Below are positions 8,026 to 17,541 of a stretch of DNA of 64,000 bases, in pieces. The notes below the pieces were generated by a model. That model was not told the origin of the DNA, ran no database searches, and saw only the letters and a list, made by a program, of their open reading frames with translations. Location of the stretch: the NCBI GenBank assembly GCA_030524525.1, contig JAUNGI010000012.1, forward strand, positions 1 through 64,000, read 5' to 3'. The stretch comes from Lachnospiraceae bacterium (lineage in GTDB: Bacteria; Bacillota; Clostridia; Lachnospirales; Lachnospiraceae). The first letter of the stretch is position 1. Every line of letters starts with the position of its first letter. The position numbers and the translations under genes were made by a program.

Positions 8026-9252
8026 ATGAATCAGAACAAAATGTATTCGCTGGAGGAGGTCAAGGCGTTCGTAGAGGAAGAGGACGTTAAGTTTATCCGC
8101 CTTGCCTTCTGCGATATTTTCGGGAATATGAAAAACATCAGCATCATGTCGCATGAGCTGGAGCGTGCGTTTGAGGACGGCGTAAGCTTTGACGCATCCG
8201 CGGTCGAGGGCTTTGCCGACGCCGATAAGTCCGATCTGTTTCTGCATCCGGACAGCTCCACGCTGACGGTGCTGCCGTGGCGGCCCCAGTCCGGGCGGGT
8301 CGTCCGGATGTTCTGCGACATCCGGCATCCCGACGGGACCCCTTACGAGCGCGATACGCGGCAGTTCCTGCGTCAGGCGGTGGAGACGGCAAAGGCGCAG
8401 GGGATCTCCGTGAGCTTCGGCGTGGAATTTGAATTTTACCTGTTCAAGACCGACGAGGAGGGGAATTCCACAAAGATCCCCTTCGACCGGGCGGGCTATC
8501 TGGACATTGCGCCGGAGGACAAGGGCGAAAACGTCCGCCGCGAGATCTGCTTTTCTCTGTTGGACATGGGGATCCTGCCGGAAAGCTCCCATCATGAGGA
8601 AGGCCCCGGCCAGCAGGAGATCGACTTCCGTCACGGCGACGCGCTGACAACGGCGGACAGCGCCGTTACGTTTGAAGCCGTCGTAAAGACGATCGCCATG
8701 CGGAACGGGCTTTTCGCGGATTTCTCCCCGAAGCCGCTGCCCGATCAGAGCGGAAGCGGAATGCATATCAACCTGTCGCTGGATTCCGGCGACAAGGACC
8801 TGACCTTTATGTTTATGGCGGGAATTTTGGAGCATGTGGCGGAGATCACCGCATTTTTGAATCCCGTCCGGGAATCCTATGAACGTCTGGGCGGCAATAA
8901 GGCGCCCAAATATATTACTTGGTCCCGCGAGAACCGTTCGCAGCTGATCCGGATTCCGGCGGCGAAGGAAAATCATAAGCGGATCGAGCTGCGTTCGCCC
9001 GACGCCGCCGCCAATCCGTATCTGGCGTACGCCCTGCTGATCTATGCGGGGCTGGACGGCATTCAAAAGAAAATGCAGCCGCAGCCAAGCACCGACTGCA
9101 ACCTGTTCGTGGCGGAGGAGGCGGTGACCAAAACGCTCCGTCAGCTTCCGACCAGCTTGGACGAGGCGCTTTCCTTGGCGGAAAACAGCACGTGGTTAAA
9201 TCAAATCCTCCCTTCGGAATATATTGAACAGTACCGAAAGCATAACCGGTAA
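8026..9252 (+). CDS. glnA: glutamine synthetase (short clostridial type)
   Basis: This enzyme ligates ammonium to glutamate using ATP. At 408 residues it is shorter than the roughly 445-residue Bacillus enzyme, as in many clostridia. The N-terminal beta-grasp domain (about 1-100) contains IRLAFCDIFG. The catalytic domain shows VEFEFYLF, the His/Glu metal ligands in HHEEGPGQQEIDFR, the ATP-binding GSGMHINLSL, NPVRESYERLGG, and RIELRSPDAAANPYLA. The ATG at 8026 is chosen over an upstream in-frame TTG because GGGAGG lies six bases before it. It heads a tightly spaced unit with the ANTAR regulator, pyrG, purF and yfcE, behind the attenuated leader. Confidence 0.95.
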   Translation: MNQNKMYSLEEVKAFVEEEDVKFIRLAFCDIFGNMKNISIMSHELERAFEDGVSFDASAVEGFADADKSDLFLHPDSSTLTVLPWRPQSGRVVRMFCDIRHPDGTPYERDTRQFLRQAVETAKAQGISVSFGVEFEFYLFKTDEEGNSTKIPFDRAGYLDIAPEDKGENVRREICFSLLDMGILPESSHHEEGPGQQEIDFRHGDALTTADSAVTFEAVVKTIAMRNGLFADFSPKPLPDQSGSGMHINLSLDSGDKDLTFMFMAGILEHVAEITAFLNPVRESYERLGGNKAPKYITWSRENRSQLIRIPAAKENHKRIELRSPDAAANPYLAYALLIYAGLDGIQKKMQPQPSTDCNLFVAEEAVTKTLRQLPTSLDEALSLAENSTWLNQILPSEYIEQYRKHNR

Positions 9253-9294
9253 CGGCTGCCGGGCATATTGGGATAGGAAAACAGGAGGATAGGG

Positions 9295-9882
9295 ATGTTT
9301 TATGATAGAGATATCGTAAGTGTGCTGCTCATTTCTGCCTCGCAGAAGATGACGGACACGATTTTGGAATTGCTGCCCCACCGACAGTTCCAGCCGGTCA
9401 CGACGGTCTCTACCGCAGGAGAAGCAAGGAGGCTTCTGGTAGAGCAGTCCTTCGATCTGGTTTTGATCATTTCCCCGCTCCGGGATGATTTCGGAGTACA
9501 GCTTGCCGTAGAGGTCGCCGACAACGGACAGAGCGGCGTGCTGCTGTTCGTAAAGGCAGACCTGTTTGAACAGGCGTCTTATAAGGTAGAGAGCCACGGC
9601 GTCCTGACGCTTGCGGTTCCCTGTCAGCGAACGGCGATCCTGCAAAGCGTAAAGCTTCTGGTGGCGACGCGGGCGCGGCTGAAGGTTTTGGAAAACCGGG
9701 CGATTTCGCTGGAAGCCAAGATGGAGGAGATCCGCATTGTGAACCGGGCGAAGCTGCTGCTGATCGAACGGCTGAAAATGAGCGAGGCGGAGGCGCATCG
9801 CTATATTGAGAAAAACGCTATGGACACCTGCCAGAAGCGGAGCGCCGTGGCGCAGGGGATCATTCGAACTTACGAAACATAA
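9295..9882 (+). CDS. ANTAR-domain antitermination regulator with pseudo-receiver (NitR-like)
   Basis: The 195-residue protein has an N-terminal CheY-like fold (about 8-125), a short helical linker and a C-terminal ANTAR domain (about 140-192: NRAKLLLIERLKMSEAEAH, then YIEKNAMDTC and RSAVAQGII). ANTAR domains bind hexaloop hairpins in nascent RNA and prevent terminator formation. The receiver lacks the acidic pocket: S14-A15 stand where Asp-Asp is expected and I59 replaces the phospho-acceptor Asp. It is therefore unlikely to be switched by phosphorylation and may sense GS or glutamine by contact. It starts 42 bases after glnA. NitR next to glnA in solventogenic clostridia is the known parallel. 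Confidence 0.88.
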   Translation: MFYDRDIVSVLLISASQKMTDTILELLPHRQFQPVTTVSTAGEARRLLVEQSFDLVLIISPLRDDFGVQLAVEVADNGQSGVLLFVKADLFEQASYKVESHGVLTLAVPCQRTAILQSVKLLVATRARLKVLENRAISLEAKMEEIRIVNRAKLLLIERLKMSEAEAHRYIEKNAMDTCQKRSAVAQGIIRTYET

Positions 9883-11517
<1,635 letters not shown>

Positions 11518-11520
11518 GAT

Positions 11521-12978
11521 ATGGCTTTTCAGGATCAGGTACATGAGGAATGCGGGGTGTTCGGCGTCTATTCGCCGGAGACCTGCGACGTTGCGTCAAC
11601 GACCTACTACGGGCTGTTTTCCCTGCAGCACCGGGGACAGGAGAGCTGCGGCATCGTGGTAAACGACGACGGGGTGTTTTCGGCATATAAGGACTTGGGG
11701 CTTGTGAACGACGTGTTCACGCCGCAGATCCTGAAAGGATTGGGAACGGGCAATATTGCAGTCGGGCACGTACGCTATTCTACAACGGGAGAAAGCGACC
11801 GTGCCAACGCGCAGCCCATCGTCGTCAATCACATCAAGGGGCGAATGGCGCTTGCGCACAACGGGAACCTGATCAACACGCACGAGCTCCGCGAGGAGCT
11901 GGAGCTGAACGGCGCGATCTTCCATATGACCAGCGATACGGAGGTCATTTCCTACGTTATCATTCGGGAGCGGCTGCACGCTCCTTCCATCGAGGAGGCG
12001 GTCAACCGGGCGATAGGGCGTCTGAAGGGAGCCTATTCGCTTGTGCTGATGTCTCCGGCAAAGCTGATCGCCGCCCGGGATCCGCACGGCTTTCGGCCCC
12101 TCTGCTACGGAAAAACGGCGGACGGGCGCTATGTCGTCGCCTCGGAGACCTGTGCGCTTCATGCGGTCAGCGCCGAGCCGATCCGCGATCTGGAGCCGGG
12201 AGAGATCTTGGTGATCGACAAAAACGGCGTGCGCTCCATCCGCGACCACTGCGGGAAGGTACCGACGACCCGCTGCGTCTTTGAATATATTTATTTCGCC
12301 CGCCCCGATTCGGTCATCGACGGTCGTTCGGTACATGCCGCGCGTCTGAAAGCGGGCGAGTTTCTGGCGCTCCGGCATCCGGCGGACGCCGATCTGGTCG
12401 TGGGCGTGCCCGATTCCGGGCTGGATGCGGCGCTGGGCTTCTCCCGTGCGTCCGGCATTCCCTACGAGATCGGCATGATAAAAAACAAATACATCGGTCG
12501 GACGTTTATTGCGCCCGGTCAGGCGGCGCGGGAGGACAAGGTGAAGATCAAGCTGAACCCGGTCGCCGAAGTCGTGGCGGGAAAACGCATCGTCCTGATC
12601 GACGATTCGATCGTGCGGGGGACGACCTGCCGGCGCATCGTTGAGCTTCTGCGGGAGGCGGGCGCGAAGGAGATCCACATGCGCGTTTCCGCGCCGCCGT
12701 TCATTCGCCCCTGCTACTACGGGACCGATATCGACTCCTGCGAAAATCTGATCGCCTGTCAGTATTCGGTAGAGGAGATTTGTCGGCAGATCGGCGCGGA
12801 CAGTCTGGGCTATCTGAGCTTGGAGGACGTTGTCCGGCTTTCCGGCGACGACCGGGCGGGCGAATACTGCACCGCGTGCTTTAGCGGGAACTATCCGACC
12901 GAGCTGCCCACCGCCGGAAGGAAGAACTATTACGATCAGAAGATCAGCGAACGGAAAAAGGGATCGGTATTCATATGA
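11521..12978 (+). CDS. purF: amidophosphoribosyltransferase
   Basis: PurF makes 5-phosphoribosylamine from PRPP and glutamine, the first committed step of purine synthesis. The 485-residue protein has a 10-residue propeptide before the catalytic Cys11 (HEECGVFG), the class II glutaminase domain (RYSTTGES, AHNGNLIN) and a phosphoribosyltransferase domain with the PRPP loop IVLIDDSIVRGTT. Cysteines consistent with the structural 4Fe-4S cluster of the Bacillus-type enzyme appear in TRCVFEYIYF, DSCENLIAC and YCTACFSGNYP. It is translationally close to pyrG (3-base gap) and its stop overlaps the yfcE start by four bases. Confidence 0.97.
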   Translation: MAFQDQVHEECGVFGVYSPETCDVASTTYYGLFSLQHRGQESCGIVVNDDGVFSAYKDLGLVNDVFTPQILKGLGTGNIAVGHVRYSTTGESDRANAQPIVVNHIKGRMALAHNGNLINTHELREELELNGAIFHMTSDTEVISYVIIRERLHAPSIEEAVNRAIGRLKGAYSLVLMSPAKLIAARDPHGFRPLCYGKTADGRYVVASETCALHAVSAEPIRDLEPGEILVIDKNGVRSIRDHCGKVPTTRCVFEYIYFARPDSVIDGRSVHAARLKAGEFLALRHPADADLVVGVPDSGLDAALGFSRASGIPYEIGMIKNKYIGRTFIAPGQAAREDKVKIKLNPVAEVVAGKRIVLIDDSIVRGTTCRRIVELLREAGAKEIHMRVSAPPFIRPCYYGTDIDSCENLIACQYSVEEICRQIGADSLGYLSLEDVVRLSGDDRAGEYCTACFSGNYPTELPTAGRKNYYDQKISERKKGSVFI

Positions 12979-13496
12979 AGCTTTTAATTGCATCGGATAT
13001 TCACGGCTCCGCCTATTACTGTGAAAAGCTTTTGGAGGCGTTTCACCGGGAACAGGCGGATCGCTTGCTGCTGCTTGGGGATCTGCTCTATCACGGCCCC
13101 CGGAACGACCTGCCGAGGGACTATCAGCCGAAGGCGGTCATCGCCATGCTGAACGCGGAGGCGGAGCGGACGCTCTGCGTGCGCGGAAACTGTGACGCGG
13201 AGGTTGATCAGATGGTTCTGGACTTCCCGATCCTGTCGGAGCTTGCCTTCCTGCCTTGGCAGGGGCGCATGATCTTCGCAACGCACGGGCACATATGGAA
13301 CCGGGAGCGTTCGCCGCTCCGCAAGCCCGGCGATATTCTTCTGATGGGGCATACGCATGTGCCGGTTTGCGAGACCTTCGGGCGAAACGGCGAGTTTACG
13401 CTTTGGAACCCGGGTTCGGTGTCTCTTCCGAAGGAAGGCTCGGCGCACGGCTATCTGCTGCTTGGCGACACGGCGGAGTGGAAGACGTTGGAATAG
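12975..13496 (+). CDS. yfcE: YfcE/MJ0936-type metallophosphodiesterase
   Basis: A 173-residue calcineurin-like phosphoesterase. It has the metal-binding motifs ASDIHG (residues 6-11), LLGDLLYHG, VRGNCD, THGHIW and MGHTHVP. Family members hydrolyse phosphodiesters in vitro; the physiological substrate is not established. The start codon overlaps the purF stop (ATGA), which points to translational coupling at the end of the glnA-to-yfcE unit. A terminator follows at 13596-13638. Confidence 0.9.
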   Translation: MKLLIASDIHGSAYYCEKLLEAFHREQADRLLLLGDLLYHGPRNDLPRDYQPKAVIAMLNAEAERTLCVRGNCDAEVDQMVLDFPILSELAFLPWQGRMIFATHGHIWNRERSPLRKPGDILLMGHTHVPVCETFGRNGEFTLWNPGSVSLPKEGSAHGYLLLGDTAEWKTLE

Positions 13497-13595
13497 CGGA
13501 TGCGCCAAGGAAACCACGGTCTTTGCATATGAAAAATGTATCGCCGGACGGCTCTTGCGCCGGGAAAATGAATATAAAAAATATACGGAAAAGCG

Positions 13596-13638
13596 AAAAT
13601 TCCCCCCTTCCCCCCGGCGGTGCAAGGGGGAATTTTTG
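13596..13638 (+). terminator. intrinsic terminator after yfcE
   Basis: AAATTCCCCCC and GGGGGAATTT form a strong stem around a C/G-rich loop and are followed by further T residues. It is the only strong terminator after the glnA leader in this unit. Confidence 0.75.
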
Positions 13639-13639
13639 A

Positions 13640-13769
13640 TTCTATAGGAAACTGCGCTTTCTATAAGAACAAAAAACGCTCCGCGGGGATCGCACTGCCG
13701 CGGAGAGGAATTGTGTCGCTAGAGCCACCCGCCGCAGGCGGAGAATCTCGCAAGCGAGAATCTTTGTTC
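13640..13769 (+). repeat. interspersed multi-hairpin repeat, copy B (near full length)
   Basis: The repeat starts TTCTATAGGAAACTGCG, contains ACGCTCCGCGGGGATCGC and the CTCCGCGG/CCGCGGAG hairpin, then TGTCGCTAGAGC, and ends with the AGAATCTCGC-AA-GCGAGA palindrome and TTGTTC. It aligns with copy A over its whole length, with a longer A-run after the first palindrome. It fills much of the 419-base yfcE-Xre gap. The remaining 13770-13840 holds only a small GCTCCG/CGGAGC hairpin. Confidence 0.75.
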
Positions 13770-13840
13770 TGGACGGAAAAAAGCATTTGCTCCGTGGCGG
13801 AGCAAAAAGGCCCGCAACGCCGGATGTTCGTTTTCGTTGC

Positions 13841-13869
13841 TTGCAGCAGCGCCCCAAAACGGATATGCT
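13841..13869 (+). promoter_or_regulatory. putative sigma-A promoter of the Xre gene
   Basis: TTGCAG (13841-13846) and TATGCT (13864-13869) are 17 bases apart, 47 bases before the start codon. Confidence 0.4.
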
Positions 13870-13915
13870 ATTGATGTTTGCGGCAAGAGTTCGCAGCGAG
13901 AAGGGAGAATACAGT

Positions 13916-14332
13916 ATGCTGAATGAAAATCTAAAAACGATCCGAAAGAAAAAAGGCTTCTCACAGGAGCAGTTAGCCCTGCGGCTGAATGTGGTGCGTC
14001 AGACCGTTTCCAAATGGGAGCAAGGGTTGTCCGTGCCGGACGCGGAAATGCTTGTGAAAATTTCCGAGGTTCTGAATGTACCCGTAAGCGATCTTCTGGG
14101 GAAGGGGATCGCGGCGGAGCCGGACGTTTCTTCTCTGGATACCATTGCTTTGGAGCTGGAAAAGTTGAACGAGCTGCTTGTAACGCAGCAAATGCAGAGG
14201 GCAAAAATAATGAGGCTGGCAGCAGGCGCCGTCGCAGTCATTTTTCTTGTTTTGTTCGCTGCTGCGATTTATGATCGTTGGAATGAAATGTTTTATGAGT
14301 TTGGGCGGAATCTTTACCGATGGTTTCATTGA
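13916..14332 (+). CDS. membrane-anchored Xre-family transcriptional regulator
   Basis: The 138-residue protein has an N-terminal Cro/CI helix-turn-helix (about 5-60: LKTIRKKKGFSQEQLA, then LNVVRQTVSKWEQG) and a single C-terminal hydrophobic helix (about 100-120, VIFLVLFAAAIY). A DNA-binding head tethered to the membrane is a known design in Firmicutes. The upstream frame is open, but AAGGGAG before the ATG at 13916 sets the start. It stands at the left edge of a low-GC accessory patch and could regulate the secreted proteins that follow; that is inference. Confidence 0.85.
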   Translation: MLNENLKTIRKKKGFSQEQLALRLNVVRQTVSKWEQGLSVPDAEMLVKISEVLNVPVSDLLGKGIAAEPDVSSLDTIALELEKLNELLVTQQMQRAKIMRLAAGAVAVIFLVLFAAAIYDRWNEMFYEFGRNLYRWFH

Positions 14333-14425
14333 CCTGTGGATGTGGGCGCTGCTATTCTTCGATCGAATAAAAGCATAGGGGAGCGGAAGAAGGAAGACGC
14401 ATATGTCTTTTTATAAAAAATGACG

Positions 14426-14454
14426 TTGACATTCTTCTTGATATGTGATACGCT
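14426..14454 (+). promoter_or_regulatory. putative promoter of the RICIN-caspase gene
   Basis: TTGACA (14426-14431) is followed after 17 bases by the weak -10 TACGCT (14449-14454). The remaining gap bases show nothing else clear. Confidence 0.35.
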
Positions 14455-14544
14455 TAATAAAATACATACCACGTCTATTTTGGAGTGCCATACTGGAAAT
14501 TGGGTTAGTATGAAAAAATCTGGTGGTAGGGATGGGAGTTGCAT

Positions 14545-15702
14545 ATGTCTCGAATGAGTAAAAGAATGCTGGCGATTATACTTTGCTTTCTGATGCTGCC
14601 GGCATATATCGCACTATTTTCCGCGTCTGCAAATGCAGCCAGTAATGATGTGTGTGGCATCAATAGCGGAACGACATATTACATTAAAAATGTCTATAAC
14701 GGAAAATACATTGACGTATATGACGGAGCTGACGCTAACGGAACGAATGTATGGACATATACTTTTAATGCGTCCAATGCCCAGAAATGGCGCGTTGTAA
14801 GAAACTCGGACGGTACATATACTTTTTATGCGGTTGTAAGTTCTAATAATCGGGTTTTGGATGTAACCGGAACGAATGTTGATATATGGTCATATAGCAA
14901 CTCGTTGGGGTGTCAGAAATTTTCGCTGCAAAGAAATACTTCCATGGCATATGGAGGGACATATCAGATAAAATATGGCTCAAAATATGTTATAGCAAAT
15001 GCTTCCAGCAGTACGGTGGAGGTAAGCTCGACGGGAAGCGGATTAAATGCGTTATGGTCGTTTGAGCCTGTTGTAAAAGGAGAGGCGGATATATACACCT
15101 TCTATTACAAAAAAGGCAGCACTCTAGGTATTATTCCGGACTATTTTGATACAAGAGGGGCGGCAAGCACATTTGTCGAAAAATGCGGTAATATGGGATA
15201 CTCACCTTATCACCTGACAAATAAATCTGCTTCCAGTGCCTATACATGTATGAAAGTTGACGCCATATGGGTTTTTCGTGGTCATGGAACATCATCAAGC
15301 GGAACGCCTATTGCAACGATTTCATTCAAAAACGAAAATGGAGAAAGCAACGGATATATAACGGCAAATGTAGCCGCATCGAATGACACAAAAGACCTTG
15401 CTATTGATTCTTTGGCGGCAAACGCACTGGCGAAAGCACAATGTGTGCTGTATATCGGATGCAGTACCGGCGTATCGTATTCTGGTTTTAATTTGGTAAG
15501 TTCGACGTTTAACAAGGGGGCTCACTTCGTTCTAGGGACAACGGAAACAACCTATACCGATGAGACCGATAAGTGGACGAAGAAGTTTTTTGAAAAAGCG
15601 AATACGGGCGCGACGATCCGGCAGTGCATAGATTATGCCAATTACTATCAGGATATCGGGCTGCTTTATTATGAGGGCGACGTTTACACAAAATTAAAAT
15701 AG
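14545..15702 (+). CDS. secreted RICIN-domain protein with C-terminal caspase-like (CHAT/clan CD-type) domain
   Basis: The 385-residue protein opens with a signal peptide (about 1-31, cut near SANA). A beta-trefoil RICIN-like lectin region follows (about 40-175, with TYYIKNVYNGKYIDV and QKWRVVRNSDGTYTF repeats). The C-terminal half (about 180-385) has the layout of a caspase-like protease: His247 in VFRGHG, Cys306 after a hydrophobic strand in VLYIGCSTG, then GAHFVLGTTET and a helix resembling the CHAT core. A glycan-targeted, secreted cysteine protease is a reasonable inference; no substrate can be named. Codon use is AT-rich beside GC-rich neighbours, suggesting transfer. ATG 14545 is preceded by GGGAG; an in-frame TTG lies two codons upstream. 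Confidence 0.7.
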   Translation: MSRMSKRMLAIILCFLMLPAYIALFSASANAASNDVCGINSGTTYYIKNVYNGKYIDVYDGADANGTNVWTYTFNASNAQKWRVVRNSDGTYTFYAVVSSNNRVLDVTGTNVDIWSYSNSLGCQKFSLQRNTSMAYGGTYQIKYGSKYVIANASSSTVEVSSTGSGLNALWSFEPVVKGEADIYTFYYKKGSTLGIIPDYFDTRGAASTFVEKCGNMGYSPYHLTNKSASSAYTCMKVDAIWVFRGHGTSSSGTPIATISFKNENGESNGYITANVAASNDTKDLAIDSLAANALAKAQCVLYIGCSTGVSYSGFNLVSSTFNKGAHFVLGTTETTYTDETDKWTKKFFEKANTGATIRQCIDYANYYQDIGLLYYEGDVYTKLK

Positions 15703-15713
15703 GGGGGCGAAGG

Positions 15714-16568
15714 ATGAAGAAGTTCTTTACCGTGAGGAAAACGGTCGGTATCGTTATTTTTCTGACGTTTGCATTGCTTTGGGGTTCTCTGTCGGCAGGT
15801 GCGGAAGGTAAAAAAACAAAACAGCCCGATCCGGCTCCGGCGGGAGATGACTACGGAGCATATTATGACGAAGCAAAAGCGAGAACAAAAGAACAAGCGG
15901 CGATGATTCGCTCGGAGAAAACGGCATTAACCTATGTTCGGATAGAAAATTTAAGGGAGGTGTCCGTATCTGAGCGCGCCGATCATTATGGAACCTATGA
16001 CGTTTATGTGGATGAAAAGCAAACGGAATATTTATATTTGCTTGACACGGATGTTTTCTGCGGATTTAGGATGAGCGACGTGGGAACGGCAACTCCCCAG
16101 CAGGAGGCAATTCCTCAGGAAAAAGCAATGGCGATTGCCGATGCTTTTTTGGAAGACACGCGAGCAAACAGCAACGCATATAAGCTGCTTTCCTGCGAAT
16201 ACAATGAATTGGGCGGATATTATGATATTAAATACTACTTCCCGGTAAGCGGCTACAAGTCGGATGATATATTCAGATTATGGGTAAACGCGCAGGGGGA
16301 AGTGACTTCTTTTTCCGAATTTAATTATCAAAGATACGACAACTTAACTATTACAGCGGGGCAGCGCTCGGAAGCAGCGCAGCAGATCAACAAGACAAGA
16401 TCAAGCGACGCACAAAAGATCAGCGTTGTGGACTCCTACATTTCCGTTAATGATTCCGGGGAAGTTGTTCTTGTGGAGGTGGTTGATATTACAATCTCCG
16501 ACGGGGAAGATTCCATCACTCTGAGAGAAATGTACACCCAGCCGATCAAAGGAGCTGATGAGGGATGA
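15714..16568 (+). CDS. exported PepSY-like protein of unknown function
   Basis: This 284-residue protein has a Sec signal peptide (about 1-31, ending LSAGA), a charged proline-rich segment, then a mixed alpha/beta region. The stretch about 135-205 (helix EKAMAIADAFLED, strand pairs YYDIKYYF and FRLWVNAQGEVTSF) resembles a PepSY/YPEB-type fold; that is a by-eye impression. No catalytic motif is visible. It begins 12 bases after the RICIN gene with a G-rich Shine-Dalgarno and overlaps the next start by four bases, so the secreted and membrane-anchored genes look like one operon. Confidence 0.6.
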   Translation: MKKFFTVRKTVGIVIFLTFALLWGSLSAGAEGKKTKQPDPAPAGDDYGAYYDEAKARTKEQAAMIRSEKTALTYVRIENLREVSVSERADHYGTYDVYVDEKQTEYLYLLDTDVFCGFRMSDVGTATPQQEAIPQEKAMAIADAFLEDTRANSNAYKLLSCEYNELGGYYDIKYYFPVSGYKSDDIFRLWVNAQGEVTSFSEFNYQRYDNLTITAGQRSEAAQQINKTRSSDAQKISVVDSYISVNDSGEVVLVEVVDITISDGEDSITLREMYTQPIKGADEG

Positions 16569-16966
16569 AGAAGAAAAAAATCTGGATCGCGCTGGGCGTG
16601 GTTTTGTGCGCAGCGGTGATTTTTCTGTTTGTGAACTGGTATAAGGAGAACAAAAAATTTTATATCACCGGGAAGATTGCGTCCGTTGAAGTTACATCTT
16701 CAGATAAGGGTTTGCCTCCGGGATCAACGATCCAAACCTCCGACGAAGAACAGATCGCGCTTCTGCTGGAGTGCATCAAGGACGTCCAAAAGAATAATTG
16801 GTATCGGCTTCGGCAAGCGGAACAAGAACCGATAGACTATGAGATCACCTTTACGTTTCAAAACGGGGAAACGGAGACATATCAATATAGGGAGTACCCG
16901 GCGAAAAAGTACAAGTACCCGTTCCGGAAGTTCTATAAGATATTCTTTCCGGAGTTCTATGAGTAA
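16565..16966 (+). CDS. small membrane-anchored protein, duplicate 1
   Basis: A 133-residue protein with a short Lys-rich N-terminus and one transmembrane helix (about 7-24), leaving about 105 residues outside. It is an almost exact copy of the gene at 17028. The extracytoplasmic part contains EEQIALLLECIKDVQKNNWY and ITFTFQNGETETYQYREYP and ends in an aromatic/Lys-rich tail. I do not recognise the family. The start overlaps the preceding stop (ATGA). Confidence 0.6.
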   Translation: MKKKKIWIALGVVLCAAVIFLFVNWYKENKKFYITGKIASVEVTSSDKGLPPGSTIQTSDEEQIALLLECIKDVQKNNWYRLRQAEQEPIDYEITFTFQNGETETYQYREYPAKKYKYPFRKFYKIFFPEFYE

Positions 16967-17027
16967 TTCCCAAAGTGATCGTCTGGAGAGTATGGTACAC
17001 CCAGCCGATCAAAGGAGCTGATGAGGG

Positions 17028-17435
17028 ATGAAGAAGAAAAAAATCCGGATCGCGCTGGGCGTGGTTCTGTGTGCAGCGGCGATTTTTCTGTTTGTAAACT
17101 GGTACAAAGAGAACAAAAAATTTTATATCACCGGGGAAATTGCGTCAGTTGAGGTCACATCGTCATTGGATGGTATCAGTGGCGGGGCAATCGGTCCAAT
17201 CCAAACCTCCGACGAAGAACAAATCGCGCTTTTGTTGGAGTGCATTAAGGATGTCCAGAAGAATAATTGGTATTGGCTTCCGGATGTAGCGCAAGAGCCT
17301 ATTGACTATGAGATCACCTTTACGTTTCAAAACGGGGAAACAGAGACATATCAATATAGGGAGTACCCGGCAAAAAAATATGAATACCCGTTCCGGAAGT
17401 TCTATAAAATATTTTTCCCGGAGTTCTATGAGTAA
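17028..17435 (+). CDS. small membrane-anchored protein, duplicate 2
   Basis: This 135-residue paralogue repeats the topology of the preceding gene: N-terminal transmembrane helix and about 105 residues outside. The main difference is the loop after TSS (residues about 46-58), where the two copies carry unrelated short inserts; a second change is near residues 84-92. The remaining sequence is nearly identical, indicating recent duplication. Function unknown. Confidence 0.6.
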   Translation: MKKKKIRIALGVVLCAAAIFLFVNWYKENKKFYITGEIASVEVTSSLDGISGGAIGPIQTSDEEQIALLLECIKDVQKNNWYWLPDVAQEPIDYEITFTFQNGETETYQYREYPAKKYEYPFRKFYKIFFPEFYE

Positions 17436-17451
17436 ATATAAAAACACGGAA

Positions 17452-17490
17452 AAGCAGAGGCGTTCAACAAGCGCCTCTGCTTGATTTTCT
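17452..17490 (+). terminator. intrinsic terminator after the duplicated genes
   Basis: AAGCAGAGGCG and CGCCTCTGCTT form an 11-bp perfect stem with a 9-base loop, followed by a T-rich tail (GATTTTCT). Confidence 0.75.
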
Positions 17491-17541
17491 GTGATTCGAG
17501 AGCATGAAGAAGGGCAGCCGGCTTTACCAACCTGCCGTTTC

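Larger units (their letters stand above)
16533..17435 (+). repeat. 463-bp tandem duplication
   Basis: The segment starting TACACCCAGCCGATC at 16533 recurs at 16996, an offset of 463 bases. This equals the offset between the two gene starts (16565 and 17028). The second unit carries a remnant of the end of the PepSY-like gene before its ATG, so the unit was copied with part of its upstream neighbour. Small indels and substitutions separate the copies, mostly in the variable loop after the membrane helix. Confidence 0.85.
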
